Part shown: piece by piece, positions 1 to 8,591 of the stretch
How positions within the stretch are numbered: the first letter of the stretch is position 1
How the letters are laid out: each line of letters starts with the position of its first letter
Source of the DNA: Pleomorphomonas sp. T1.2MG-36
GTDB taxonomy: Bacteria > Pseudomonadota > Alphaproteobacteria > Rhizobiales > Pleomorphomonadaceae
Assembly (NCBI RefSeq): GCF_950100655.1
Contig: NZ_CATNLY010000051.1
Coordinates: 325,105-389,104, forward strand
Length of the DNA stretch: 64,000 nucleotides
Direction: 5' to 3'
Notes under the pieces: model-generated
Databases searched by the model: none
Told to the model about the DNA's origin: nothing
The model's input: the letters and a program-made list of their open reading frames with translations, nothing else
Translations under genes and position numbers: made by a program

Positions 1-2
1 CT

Positions 3-803
3 ATTGATGACCTAATCACAATTGCCCATGCGCGACTTGTCAATTTTGTTATGCCAAGAGCTCGGATTAACGAGGTTGTAGCTGAGATGACGGCTAGTCC
101 GGGTGTACTAGATCCTTGGGTCTTACTGATGACTGAGGCTCGAGATCTTTTTATGCGAACTGATGAAGAAACAGGCCGTAGCGGCGAGTTAGGTGAACTT
201 CTGCTCTACATGTTAATTGAGTGGGTGCTGAAGGCCCCTATTGTAGCGTGCAAGATGTATCTTAAGACAGCGCAACAGATGCCTGTTCACGGAGTTGATG
301 GCATCCACCTCGGTTATGAGTCCGATAAACTAATTATGTACTGGGGAGAGTCAAAGCTCCATTCGACGCTGCATTCCGCACTAGACGATATATCGTCTTC
401 GATATCATCATATGTAAGTGACCCTAAAAAGTATGAAAATGAAGTTAGAATCGTAAGATCAAATCTTAATTTAGATGCTGTAGATGAGATGGCGAAGCTA
501 GCTATAAAGGATTACTTTAACCCATACAAGCCTGAAAGTAATAATTTTCTCGAAAGCTATGCATGCTTGGCTGGATTCGACTCAGTTCTATACGATAAAG
601 TTTCGACTTTGGACCACAGCGCCTGCGAAGCAGCTTTCTGTGAGGCTTATGACAAACGCGTCGAAAGTGCTTGTAAGATGATTGTCAAAAAGGTGAAAGC
701 CGCCGGTCTCGATCATCTTAGATTCTCATATTTCCTTCTTCCTTTCCCATCCGTCGACGACGCCCGCGCTAAGTTTCAAGCGCGTCTTTGGGGGACAAAA
801 TGA
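3..803 (+). CDS. hamA: Hachiman defence protein HamA (DUF1837), 5' end outside window
   Basis: HamA is the effector nuclease of the two-gene Hachiman anti-phage system and acts with the helicase HamB. The frame is open from the first bases of the window, so the N-terminus is cut off; the first ATG is at 51, but at least 16 codons precede it without a stop. Counting from that ATG, an Asp at about residue 83 (VDGIHLGY) is followed by WGESK with Glu100 and Lys102, the D...ExK arrangement expected of the DUF1837 nuclease core. The stop codon overlaps the hamB start as ATGA, so the two are translationally coupled. The DNA is clearly AT-richer than the flanking genes on the right, in keeping with transfer. 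Family assignment rests on motif and neighbour together. Confidence 0.85.
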   Translation: MDDLITIAHARLVNFVMPRARINEVVAEMTASPGVLDPWVLLMTEARDLFMRTDEETGRSGELGELLLYMLIEWVLKAPIVACKMYLKTAQQMPVHGVDGIHLGYESDKLIMYWGESKLHSTLHSALDDISSSISSYVSDPKKYENEVRIVRSNLNLDAVDEMAKLAIKDYFNPYKPESNNFLESYACLAGFDSVLYDKVSTLDHSACEAAFCEAYDKRVESACKMIVKKVKAAGLDHLRFSYFLLPFPSVDDARAKFQARLWGTK

Positions 804-3376
804 GTTTAGTAGGCGAACTGGCGACAGAGATTTGGATGGAGGACGCTTTCCATGCCGACTTGGCACAGCTGGAAGCTGCCAATATTCGCGCTGAGCTGTA
901 CGAAGGAGCTTTACTCAGCACTTCAGAAAAGGTTGATTCCGGTCTTATAAGGCGTCTCGTGCAGGCGGCCCTCATTTTTGCTGACACCGACGAAGACCAA
1001 TACCTGAATGTTGCTCAGCGAATTTCCACAGCGGCGCTTCGGTTGGCCGGGACAGGCGCAAATGACCTCTTTGCAATGATACAGGGGCGCCTGCGAAATT
1101 TTCCTGCTCTCCTTACGGCGGGTGGTCGCACGTCGTTTCCGCAATATGCTCCGCTATCACTGCAGCATGAATTTGTTAGGTGTCGTTTAGAACAAACAGT
1201 TGCTACCGGCGATGACTCTGAGCACGTCTTTACGCCGTTCCAGCTTCAAAGCTGGAAGCTCCTCGCCGGTGGACGCTCGGGAACTCTTAGTGGCCCAACT
1301 TCAGCAGGTAAGTCGTATGTTCTCCTGCTCCATTTGGTCGAGCAGTTTCGAGCCGGCGTAGTGAAAACGGCGGCATATGTCGTGCCAACTAGAGCGTTGA
1401 TCAATCAAGTATCTGATGATGCCTCGGCGGCGCTGGCAGCGCATGGTGTCCGTAATGTAACTATCGCGAGTATTCCGGTCGATCTCTCTCCGGGTGAGTT
1501 TGGCGGTCTTCTCTATGTCGTAACGCAAGAACGACTCGATGCACTATTGATCGCGAGTCCTAATCTTCACCTTGATCTAGTCATCGTGGATGAAGCGCAG
1601 ATGATTGGCGATGGTAGTCGTGGTGTTCTTTTGGAATCTGTTATGGATCGCATAAACGCTAGTCCGCAGCGATCTCAATTAATTTTTAGCGGCCCACTCA
1701 TAGAAAATCCCGCTTATTTTGGAGATCTTTTTGATCTAGAGGGATTCAATACCAGTATATCAAAGCGTTCTCCTGTTACGCAAAATATCCTCTTCTTGGA
1801 CTACACGGAGCGACCAGAACCGACGGTGTCTGTTAAGGTTTTGGTCGATCCTGAAGAAGTCCAGGTTGCCACCATTACTCTTCCTAATCGGTTACTTACC
1901 GACCTTGATCGCTTGAGTTATATCAGTTTGCTCTTTGGACGGTCCGGTTCAAGCATAGTCTACGCGGGAGGAAAATCGGATGCCGAGAAGATCGCTCTGA
2001 AGATTGCTCTTGATCTTCCTGAAGACAAAATGCGGACTGACGCTCTCTCTGAGTTGATCGGCTTTGTAAAAAAGCATGTCCATAAGGATTATGCTTTGGC
2101 AACTACTCTGGAGAGAGGCGTTGGTTTCCATTATGGGCATATGCCAAGTCTTTTGCGAAAGCAGCTCGAAGATCATTTTCGCGACCGAAAGATCCACTAT
2201 TTTATTTGTACCAGTACCCTTCTTTACGGTCTTAACTTGCCAGCTCGGAACATTTTCCTCTCTAAACCGACAACGGGAAGGGGTAGGGCAATATCCGGAC
2301 CCGCGTTTTGGAATCTTTCCGGCCGTGCTGGCCGGATGGGTAAGGAGCTTGAAGGCAACGTTTTCCTGATTGACTACGGAAGCTGGGAGAATCGACCGCT
2401 AGAAGAGGGGCGGGGTGTGTCGGTCACGTCGGCATTGAAGACCGCGATTGTTGATCAAGCCGACGATCTGCTTATGTTCTTGAATGATGCGTCGATCTCC
2501 TCAGATGTTAGCCCTAACTTGGAGATCACGTTAGGCAAATTGGTGCTCGACGAACGTGTTGGACGCCTCGATCGAACTCTGGATCGCTATATTTCATTAG
2601 TAAATACACAGACGCTTCGCTCAATCCGAGATCGGATTAAACAAATATCGGCCACAGTTGATATTCCGACCGATGTTATAAACAGTAATATTGGTGTATC
2701 AATTTTTCGTCAGTTTGATCTACTTACATATATGGTGAAAAGACTCAAGAAGATTCCTCCGGAAGAGATGATCCCTTCGCACCCCTTAGGCGATTTCAAA
2801 GAGGTCTCGAATAATTACTATAGAGCGTTCAGGCGGATACATACATATCTTTTGAAGTATGACAGCAAGGACAAACGCCATTTTTTCTTTGCACCTTTGG
2901 CTTTGCGATGGATGCGAGGGGACGCCCTACCGGTGCTAATCGACTCAGCAATTCGCTACAACCAGACCAAGGAGAAGGGTAAAAAAAGCGTCGCCACGAT
3001 TATCAGGGAGACTATGGAAAACGTCGAACAAGATTTGAGATTCCGTTATGTAAAGTATTTCACTTGTTATAATTCATTGTTGAGAGTTGCGCTTGAACGC
3101 GCAGATAAGGCTCAATACATTAAGATCATCCCTGATATTCCGCTTTTTCTTGAAGTCGGGGGGTCGTCTGGTGCAATGATCAACTTGATGGCGCTGGGGC
3201 TTTCGCGGACATCGGCAGAGTCTCTTGTCGAGTATATTACAGATAAAGAAATGCGATTGGCCGATCTTCGCGACTGGCTTCGTAAGCTCGACTTAGTGGC
3301 ACTTGATATCTCCCCGATTTGCATCAGAGAAATTCGGACCGTTCTGGAGTTGAGTTCCACTCTGCCCAACGAATAG
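800..3376 (+). CDS. hamB: Hachiman defence helicase HamB
   Basis: HamB is the superfamily 2 helicase partner of HamA in Hachiman; it is thought to survey DNA and restrain or release the nuclease. The 858-residue protein shows Walker A GPTSAGKS at residues 165-172, motif Ia near VVPTRALINQV, a DEAQ box at 264-267 and the arginine-finger motif GRAGR at 508-512. The C-terminal 300 residues have no catalytic motif I recognise. An in-frame TTG lies 12 bases upstream, but the ATG at 800 is preferred because it overlaps the hamA stop and has a GGGGGA ribosome site in front. Base composition is AT-rich relative to the surrounding genome. Confidence 0.92.
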   Translation: MSLVGELATEIWMEDAFHADLAQLEAANIRAELYEGALLSTSEKVDSGLIRRLVQAALIFADTDEDQYLNVAQRISTAALRLAGTGANDLFAMIQGRLRNFPALLTAGGRTSFPQYAPLSLQHEFVRCRLEQTVATGDDSEHVFTPFQLQSWKLLAGGRSGTLSGPTSAGKSYVLLLHLVEQFRAGVVKTAAYVVPTRALINQVSDDASAALAAHGVRNVTIASIPVDLSPGEFGGLLYVVTQERLDALLIASPNLHLDLVIVDEAQMIGDGSRGVLLESVMDRINASPQRSQLIFSGPLIENPAYFGDLFDLEGFNTSISKRSPVTQNILFLDYTERPEPTVSVKVLVDPEEVQVATITLPNRLLTDLDRLSYISLLFGRSGSSIVYAGGKSDAEKIALKIALDLPEDKMRTDALSELIGFVKKHVHKDYALATTLERGVGFHYGHMPSLLRKQLEDHFRDRKIHYFICTSTLLYGLNLPARNIFLSKPTTGRGRAISGPAFWNLSGRAGRMGKELEGNVFLIDYGSWENRPLEEGRGVSVTSALKTAIVDQADDLLMFLNDASISSDVSPNLEITLGKLVLDERVGRLDRTLDRYISLVNTQTLRSIRDRIKQISATVDIPTDVINSNIGVSIFRQFDLLTYMVKRLKKIPPEEMIPSHPLGDFKEVSNNYYRAFRRIHTYLLKYDSKDKRHFFFAPLALRWMRGDALPVLIDSAIRYNQTKEKGKKSVATIIRETMENVEQDLRFRYVKYFTCYNSLLRVALERADKAQYIKIIPDIPLFLEVGGSSGAMINLMALGLSRTSAESLVEYITDKEMRLADLRDWLRKLDLVALDISPICIREIRTVLELSSTLPNE

Positions 3377-3441
3377 AGGTGCAATGGCGGCTGTAGCAGA
3401 TCACAGTTAGCAGCTCCGGCAGGAAGGAGTGGATAGCGATT

Positions 3442-3479
3442 AGGTAGCGCGCAACTCTCATGTTAAGGTAGTGCGCAAC
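3442..3479 (+). promoter_or_regulatory. Direct repeats upstream of the MazE/MazF pair
   Basis: AGGTAGCGCGCAAC at 3442-3455 is repeated as AGGTAGTGCGCAAC at 3466-3479, centre to centre 24 bp, just ahead of the toxin-antitoxin operon. Two half-sites two helical turns apart are a usual autoregulatory layout for such operons. Function is inferred. Confidence 0.4.
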
Positions 3480-3494
3480 CTTATGGAGGGCACT

Positions 3495-3719
3495 ATGCCG
3501 CGCCCCAAGCAGACAGATGACAGGCTGAGCAAGTTTCAGCGTTATCGGCAGCAACAGCAGCGCCGGGGCATGAAGCAGTTGCGGATTTGGGTGCCTGATC
3601 CTAGTCGGCCGGAGTTTGCCGCCGAGGCCAGGCGGCAGGGGCTTTCCCTGCGCGGCCGGGCCGAAGAGGCCGACGCCTTGGGCTTTATTGCCGAAGCGTT
3701 TGAGTGGCCCGAGGAATGA
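3495..3719 (+). CDS. MazE-like antitoxin (DUF3018 type)
   Basis: Small 74-residue basic-then-acidic protein beginning MPRPKQTDDRL and containing RIWVPDPSRPEFAAEARRQ, the signature of the DUF3018 antitoxins that accompany MazF/PemK toxins. It would neutralise the downstream endoribonuclease and repress its own promoter. The ATG at 3495 is chosen because GGAGGG ends five bases before it; upstream in-frame starts at 3471 and 3483 lack a ribosome site. The stop overlaps the next gene as ATGA. It follows the Hachiman genes on the same strand after a 118-bp gap. Confidence 0.75.
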   Translation: MPRPKQTDDRLSKFQRYRQQQQRRGMKQLRIWVPDPSRPEFAAEARRQGLSLRGRAEEADALGFIAEAFEWPEE

Positions 3720-4042
3720 AACGCGGCGATCTTGTCACGGTGGCGGCGCAAGGTGACTACGGCAAGCCGCGCCCCGCCCTCGTCATTCAGTCCGATGCGC
3801 TCGATGCCGCCGACAGCGTGCTCGTCGCCTTGCTGACCAGTACGCTTGCCGACGCGCCGCTCTATCGCCTCACCCTTGAACCCACCGCCGACAATGGCCT
3901 CAAGGCCGTGTCGCAGGTGATGGTGGACAAGGTGCTGGCCTATCCGCGTGCCAAATGCGGCCCGGTGATCGGCCGGCTTTCGCCACAGGACATGCTGGCG
4001 CTCAACAACATGCTGCTGGTCATGATCGGCCTTGCCGACTGA
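3716..4042 (+). CDS. MazF/PemK-family endoribonuclease toxin
   Basis: A 108-residue protein that begins MKRGDLVTVAAQGDYGKPRPALVIQ, the conserved PemK/MazF N-terminus in which the RPALVIQ strand and the early basic residues form the RNA-cleaving site. The family cuts mRNA at short sequences and arrests growth when the antitoxin is degraded. Start ATG overlaps the antitoxin stop, giving a coupled operon. Its place directly beside Hachiman suggests a small defence island or a stabilising module for it. Length is normal for the family. Confidence 0.85.
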   Translation: MKRGDLVTVAAQGDYGKPRPALVIQSDALDAADSVLVALLTSTLADAPLYRLTLEPTADNGLKAVSQVMVDKVLAYPRAKCGPVIGRLSPQDMLALNNMLLVMIGLAD

Positions 4043-4142
4043 CGCCCATCGCGCCACCTTGCCGGTTCCCCGATGGGCCATAAATGGTCCATAAAGGGGC
4101 CTCGCGATCCGTTTATGGATCATGGCGCAACGCGAGGTCTCC

Positions 4143-4763
4143 ATGCCGCTCCCCCTCGAAGCCGTCCTCATTTCCGGCACGTCGCATGTCGGCAAGTCGA
4201 CGCTGGCCGAAAGGCTGGCCGGGCGGCTCGGCTGGGCGGGGCTGTCGACGGATGGATTGGGGCGGCATCCGGGGCGGCCGTGGCTCGGCGTGCCGTCACA
4301 GGTGCTGGAGTTCTACGAGCGGCTGACGCCCGAGACGATCCACTGGTTCCTGAAGGTGCACCACGAGAACATGTGGCGGCAGGTGCGGCCGATGATCGAG
4401 GCGGAGCGGGCGGCGGGGCGGCCGTTCGTGCTGGAGGGCGCGGCGCTCCGGCCGGCCTACATCGCCCCGCTGCTCTCAAACGAGGTGTTCGGCGTGTTGC
4501 TCCACGCGCCCGACGGCTTCCTTGTCGAGCGGATGCGCTCGGCCGCCGCCTACGAGACGCGCGGCCCGGGGGAGCGCACGCCGATCGACGCCTTCATCGA
4601 CCGTTCGCTGAGGGAGAACGCCGCCCTCCTTGCCGAAGCGCGCGACACGGGGCTGAGGGTCGTCGACGCGTCGGACGCGCAGGCGGTGGCGGACCTTTTC
4701 GACGAGCTGGTGGAGAGGGCGGCGGTTCCGCCGATACCGGGGCCATTGACCCCGCCGCGCTGA
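4143..4763 (+). CDS. P-loop nucleotide kinase-like protein
   Basis: The protein of about 206 residues opens with ISGTSHVGKST, a Walker A loop, and then DGLGRHP, resembling the Asp of small-molecule kinases of the AAA_33/shikimate-kinase type. Charged residues in RMRSAAAYETRGPGER could form a lid. I cannot name the substrate. The ATG at 4143 puts the P-loop at the usual distance from the N-terminus; an ATG at 4122 in the same frame would add seven residues but has no clear ribosome site. It stands alone between the MazF gene and a repeat-rich spacer. Confidence 0.6.
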   Translation: MPLPLEAVLISGTSHVGKSTLAERLAGRLGWAGLSTDGLGRHPGRPWLGVPSQVLEFYERLTPETIHWFLKVHHENMWRQVRPMIEAERAAGRPFVLEGAALRPAYIAPLLSNEVFGVLLHAPDGFLVERMRSAAAYETRGPGERTPIDAFIDRSLRENAALLAEARDTGLRVVDASDAQAVADLFDELVERAAVPPIPGPLTPPR

Positions 4764-4997
4764 GAGCTTGACCCGAAACTCTACCGGGGGCGGCATTCTT
4801 TTCGCGATACGCTGACTCCCCATAGGCGCGGTTGGACTCCCATGGACTCCCAAGGAGGCCGCCTTGCCGGCCGCTCGATCTCGCGCTATTTCTGCCCTCG
4901 GTCGGCAGTTCACCGAGGCGTCGCTGTCCCCGAGAGGGGGTGCTAAACCTGCCGCTTGAGACAGCCGTGAACCGGCAGCGGTTCCGGGCGTTCTTAC

Positions 4998-5095
4998 AGA
5001 GCATGTCCGGCGAACCCTGGTTCGCCAACATGCTCTGGTTCCTTGTTGTCGCATTGTTTTTGCGGAAAACCGGTTTCCACTTTTCCGCACAATGC
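4998..5095. repeat. Two imperfect hairpins in the 4764-5188 spacer
   Basis: The 425-bp spacer between the P-loop gene and the hydrolase holds no recognisable gene. It contains an imperfect inverted repeat at 4998-5036 (AGAGCATGT ... ACATGCTCT) and a second hairpin at 5051-5095 whose core AAAACCGG-n3-CCACTTTT is shared with the 44-bp repeat family found at 11506, 24292, 29989, 61213 and 62879. Such hairpins are common between Hyphomicrobiales genes. Confidence 0.6.
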
Positions 5096-5188
5096 TCCAG
5101 AGCCCGTGACGGACACTCACCCGTGCCGCGTCGCAAGGCAGCGACCACGACAATCGCCAGCGATTTCGGCACGCATCGAGGATGAGTC

Positions 5189-6175
5189 ATGTCCAGGACG
5201 CTTTCCCACGCGGCCGACGCGCGTCGGTCGCCCCGCTTCGTTCCCCTCGCCGACCAGCCGGCCGTCTTGCTCACCGATACGCCGCGCGGCGTGGTGCAGC
5301 ACACCGACGGCGGCGACGGCCCGGCCGTTCTGGCGCTGCATGGCGGCATGGGCGGCTACGACCAGAGCCTGATCCTGGCCGAGGCGCTCCTCGGCAAGGC
5401 GCCCGGCTACCGGGTGGTCGCCCTTTCGCGCCCCGGCTATCTCGGCACGCCGCGTGCTTCCGGGGACACTCTTGAGGCATCCGCTTCCTCCGAAAAGTCT
5501 GCAACTTTTCGGACGGATGCCAGCGTCGCCGAACAGGCCGATCTGTTCGCCGCCTTGCTCGACAGGCTCGGCATCGAGCGGACGATCGTGGCGGCGGTGT
5601 CGGCCGGCGGTCCCTCGGCCATCGCCTTCGCCGCCCGCCATCCCCAGCGCTGCGCCGGGCTGATCCTCGTTTCCACGGCGAGCGGCCGCTTCGACGTGCC
5701 GGATTACGTGCTGAAGCGGCTCGGCTGGTTCGGCTGGCTGATCCGCGTGCCCGGCCTGATGTCGCTGTTCGCCTGGCTGCGCGGCCGGCAGCCGGAAAAG
5801 GCGGCGGCGCGGGCCATCGGCGATCCGGCCTTGGTGCGGCGGACGCTCGACCACCCGGAGGCGGGGCCGCTGCTGCGCTCGCTGCTTGCCAGCACCTTCG
5901 ACCGGCTGGCCGACCGGATGCCCGGCACGCTGGCCGAGACCATGGGGTTCGCCACCCTGCCGCCGCTGCCGTTTTCCGGGGTGACGGCGCCGACGCTGGT
6001 GATCCATGGCGACGCCGACAAGGTGGTGCCGTTCTCCCACGGCGAACGCTCGGCGCGCGAGATCGCCGGGGCAACGCTGCACGTGGTGCCGGAGGGAGGG
6101 CACACCGCCCTCTTCACCCACCTCGACGACGTGCGGGCGGCGGCGCGGGCGTTTTTGGCGGGGCTGGAGCGGTAG
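5189..6175 (+). CDS. Alpha/beta-fold hydrolase with an embedded repeat
   Basis: This 328-residue protein has the alpha/beta hydrolase layout: HGGMGG oxyanion segment at 51-56, strand-turn VSAGGPS with the nucleophile Ser138, and a C-terminal GGHT carrying the likely catalytic His, preceded by IHGDADKVVP with the acid. The substrate is unknown. Residues 96-111 are encoded by a 46-bp palindromic repeat also present in two intergenic places, inserted in frame in the surface loop between SRPGYLG and the AEQADLFAALL helix. The start has a GAGG about seven bases upstream. It is transcribed alone, with a MITE-like element directly after it. Confidence 0.85.
   Translation: MSRTLSHAADARRSPRFVPLADQPAVLLTDTPRGVVQHTDGGDGPAVLALHGGMGGYDQSLILAEALLGKAPGYRVVALSRPGYLGTPRASGDTLEASASSEKSATFRTDASVAEQADLFAALLDRLGIERTIVAAVSAGGPSAIAFAARHPQRCAGLILVSTASGRFDVPDYVLKRLGWFGWLIRVPGLMSLFAWLRGRQPEKAAARAIGDPALVRRTLDHPEAGPLLRSLLASTFDRLADRMPGTLAETMGFATLPPLPFSGVTAPTLVIHGDADKVVPFSHGERSAREIAGATLHVVPEGGHTALFTHLDDVRAAARAFLAGLER
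5476..5521. repeat. Palindromic repeat inside a coding region (family B copy 1)
   Basis: GGCATCCG ... CCGAAAAGT-ctgca-ACTTTTCGG ... CGGATGCC forms a 46-bp near-perfect palindrome within the hydrolase gene. Related copies lie at 13891-13928 and 24161-24208, both outside genes. The reading frame is kept through the repeat. Confidence 0.85.
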
Positions 6176-6184
6176 CTGGCGGCG

Positions 6185-6599
6185 CTATGGTGTGCCCGCA
6201 TCTGTGGAGAGCGCGGAGGAGCATACTGGCACGGTTTGGGGAGCGCGATAGCGGCCGATTGTTTCATTCTGCCCGAGGTCCTCGCCTTCGCAAGGATGAC
6301 AGCTTGATAGAAAGGGGAAACAGCTGGAGTGTGCGCCATACAGCTTGATTCCACATGAGAGGCAAGCGTTGCGGATAACAGCGCGATGAAAGGCGTTCTC
6401 CACCTAACCGGTTGTCACCACTATATATAATGCTGTCATCCTTGCGAAGGCCGCTTGAATTCGCGTGCGAATTCAAGGTGTACCTCGGGCAGAATGGAGC
6501 GAGCCGCCGATATCGCGCTCCCCGAACCAAGCCAGCGCGATACGTCCGTTCGGTCCACTGTCCCTGCATCCTCTCCCCGCAGATGCCTGCCTGCCATAG
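6185..6599. mobile_element. MITE-like inverted-repeat element, copy 1
   Basis: A 415-bp element bounded by CTATGG (6185) and CCATAG (6599) whose outer 100 bp on each side are imperfect inverted repeats of each other. Inside are the paired arms CCCGAGGTCCTCGCCTTCGC (from 6275) and its inverse ending near 6490, around a conserved centre with GAAAGGGGAAACAGCTGGAG. It fills the gap between the hydrolase and the kinase gene and encodes nothing. Relatives are at 21267, 35121 and 61737. No target-site duplication is obvious. Confidence 0.7.
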
Positions 6600-6602
6600 C
6601 CG

Positions 6603-7598
6603 TCACGTCGGAATGGCGGCGGAGCCGAAGGGGATCAGGATCTCCACCTCCAGGCCGTCGGGCGCGTAGGTTTGCCGGACTTCGCCGTGGTAGATGACGG
6701 TCTGGATCAGCCGGGTGCCGAAGCCGGTGGTTTTCGGCGGCGTCACCGGCGGGCCGCCGCTTTCCACCCAGGTGATCTGGAGGAAGCCGCTCGCCGCATC
6801 GGCCTGCCAGCCGACGGAGAGCCGGCCGTCCGGCACCGACAGCGCGCCGTGCTTGGCGGCGTTGGTGGCCAGCTCGTGCAGCACCAGGCCGAGCGAGGTC
6901 AGCGTGCTCGACCCCAGGATGACCGGCCCGTCGGGCGTGATCGTCACCGCCTCCGGATCGTTGGCGTAGGGCGCCAGCACGCGCTCGATCAGCGCCGTGA
7001 GGTCGGTGGCCTCGTCGCCGATGAAGCCCAGCTCCTGCGCCTCCACCAGCGCCCCGAACCGCCCCAGGAAGTCGTCGCGGTACTGGGCCGCCGACCGTCC
7101 CTCGGTGGTGGCCTGGCGGGCGATCGACCGGGCCACGCTGAGCAGGTTCTTCATGCGGTGCTTCAGCTCGCCGAACAGCATGTCTTTCTCGGAGTCGCGC
7201 TCGTCGCGCTCGGTGACGTCCACGATGGACAGCAGCATGAGGTGGCTGTTGTTGTCGGGGTGGTGCAGCGTTCGTGCCGTCAGCAGCATGACGCGCCGGC
7301 CGAGCCGGGGAAACTCGTGCTCGACGCGGTAGTCGATCACCGCCGCGCTGCGGGGGATCACCTGCATGAGCAGTTGGCGGAGGTCGGGAATGTCCCACTG
7401 GCCATTGCCGAGCTCATGGATCGGCTGGCCGATCGTCTCGTAGCGCTCGACCTGGAAGACTTCGAAGAAGGCGCGGCTGGCATTCTGCACGCAAAGCTTC
7501 TCGTCCAGCAGCAACATGGGGTCGGACACGGTGTCGACGATGCCCTGCGCCTGGATGTGGCCGGTGCGGAGAAGGCGGTAGAGGTCCTCCATGTTCAT
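6603..7598 (-). CDS. PAS-HWE/HisKA_2 sensor histidine kinase
   Basis: Cytosolic 331-residue sensor kinase. Residues about 18-130 form a PAS domain ending in the usual VDVTERDERD linker; the phospho-acceptor is His147 in GELKHRMKNLLS; the N box HELATNAAKHGAL at 241-253 and GFGTRLIQ give the HWE/HisKA_2 ATPase domain. There is no membrane segment and no fused receiver, so the partner response regulator is elsewhere; kinases of this class often feed the PhyR general stress pathway. The start at 7598 is set by a strong AAGGAGGTG ribosome site. An EcfG-type promoter lies 125 bases upstream, which fits a stress role. Confidence 0.9.
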   Translation of the reverse strand: MNMEDLYRLLRTGHIQAQGIVDTVSDPMLLLDEKLCVQNASRAFFEVFQVERYETIGQPIHELGNGQWDIPDLRQLLMQVIPRSAAVIDYRVEHEFPRLGRRVMLLTARTLHHPDNNSHLMLLSIVDVTERDERDSEKDMLFGELKHRMKNLLSVARSIARQATTEGRSAAQYRDDFLGRFGALVEAQELGFIGDEATDLTALIERVLAPYANDPEAVTITPDGPVILGSSTLTSLGLVLHELATNAAKHGALSVPDGRLSVGWQADAASGFLQITWVESGGPPVTPPKTTGFGTRLIQTVIYHGEVRQTYAPDGLEVEILIPFGSAAIPT

Positions 7599-7722
7599 GC
7601 CGAGCACCTCCTTTGGTGGCCAGATTGCAGGTGAGGCCCTGGGGAAGTCTGAAGCTAGACTGTGGATTTTATCAATATCGGCGAAGCGACTGGCCGAGCG
7701 CCACCAGATCCTGTGTTGTAAA

Positions 7723-7747
7723 GACGCTCGACCTTGCCGGAAGTTCC
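7723..7747 (-). promoter_or_regulatory. EcfG-type general stress promoter upstream of the HWE kinase
   Basis: On the minus strand GGAAC (7747-7743) is followed after 16 bases by CGTC (7726-7723), close to the alphaproteobacterial general-stress sigma consensus GGAAC-n16/17-CGTT. It points into the kinase gene. Match by eye only. Confidence 0.45.
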
Positions 7748-7859
7748 ATGCGGAACCCATGCTTTCTTGGCTTTCAGGAGGCTTCGGGACGGCGGCGAAG
7801 CGGGGCGGAACAAAACGGCGGGCTGGCGAGTTGGAAAAGCATCATCGGGAGATTTGCCC

Positions 7860-8543
7860 ATGACGCCTCGCTTCGCTCGTCTGCTGATCCTCGTTCCCCT
7901 CACTCTGGCCGCGCCGGCCGGCGCGCAGGGGCTGCCCGCGTTGCTGCCCGACAGCCGCGTCATATCCGACGTGCTCGACGGGCGCGGCGGTGCGCCGGAG
8001 GCGGTTCTGCCGAGGGCATCGGCCACCGCCTATCGCGCCTCGCCGGAAGCGGGCGCCGACGCCCGGCGCGCCTATGCCGAATGGATGTCGCTCCTCAGGA
8101 GCGCCGAGAGCGGCCGCCGCGTCGCCGCCGCCCTCGGCGACCGCGATCCGGTGCGCGGCTGGGCCAGGATCGTCGGCGACGACGGCCTTCACCCCGGCGA
8201 CATGGCCGATGTCGTGGCCGGCTACTGGCTGCTCAACTGGACCATCGCCAACGGCGCCGACAGCAGCCGCGAGGGCGCCGAGGCGGTGCGCCGGCAGGTG
8301 CGGCAAATGATCGTCGCCAGCCCCGGCTTCGACCGGCTCGACGGGCCCGAGCGGCAGCGGCTGTCCGAGGCGCTGATGCTGGAGTTCCTGGCAGAGCACG
8401 CCGCCTATGCCGACGCCGTGGCACGCGGCGACCGCGCCGCCGCCGATCGGCTGGCCGAGGCGGCCGTGGCCCGCTTCCGCGCCCAACTGGGCGTCGACCT
8501 TCGGGCGCTCAGGCTGACGGACGACGGCTTCGTGCGCAGCTGA
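7860..8543 (+). CDS. Exported protein of unknown function
   Basis: A 227-residue protein with a clear Sec signal peptide (FARLLILVPLTLAAPAGAQG, cleavage near residue 22). The mature part is alpha-helical and includes MADVVAGYWLLNWTIANG and LTDDGFVRS; the pattern recalls the DUF6683 family, a tentative match from memory. The protein should lie in the periplasm. The ATG at 7860 follows CGGGAG and places the signal peptide at the extreme N-terminus. It is divergent from the kinase gene and convergent with the catalase fusion. Confidence 0.7.
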   Translation: MTPRFARLLILVPLTLAAPAGAQGLPALLPDSRVISDVLDGRGGAPEAVLPRASATAYRASPEAGADARRAYAEWMSLLRSAESGRRVAAALGDRDPVRGWARIVGDDGLHPGDMADVVAGYWLLNWTIANGADSSREGAEAVRRQVRQMIVASPGFDRLDGPERQRLSEALMLEFLAEHAAYADAVARGDRAAADRLAEAAVARFRAQLGVDLRALRLTDDGFVRS

Positions 8544-8591
8544 AGGGGCCGCCGACGCGCGGCGGCACCCCATTCGTTTGACCGGTCCCGT

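Noticed and set aside
6185..6599. MITE-like copies as possible protein-coding small genes
   Set aside because: Frames of 60-100 codons occur in all copies but are broken differently in each and have no ribosome sites.
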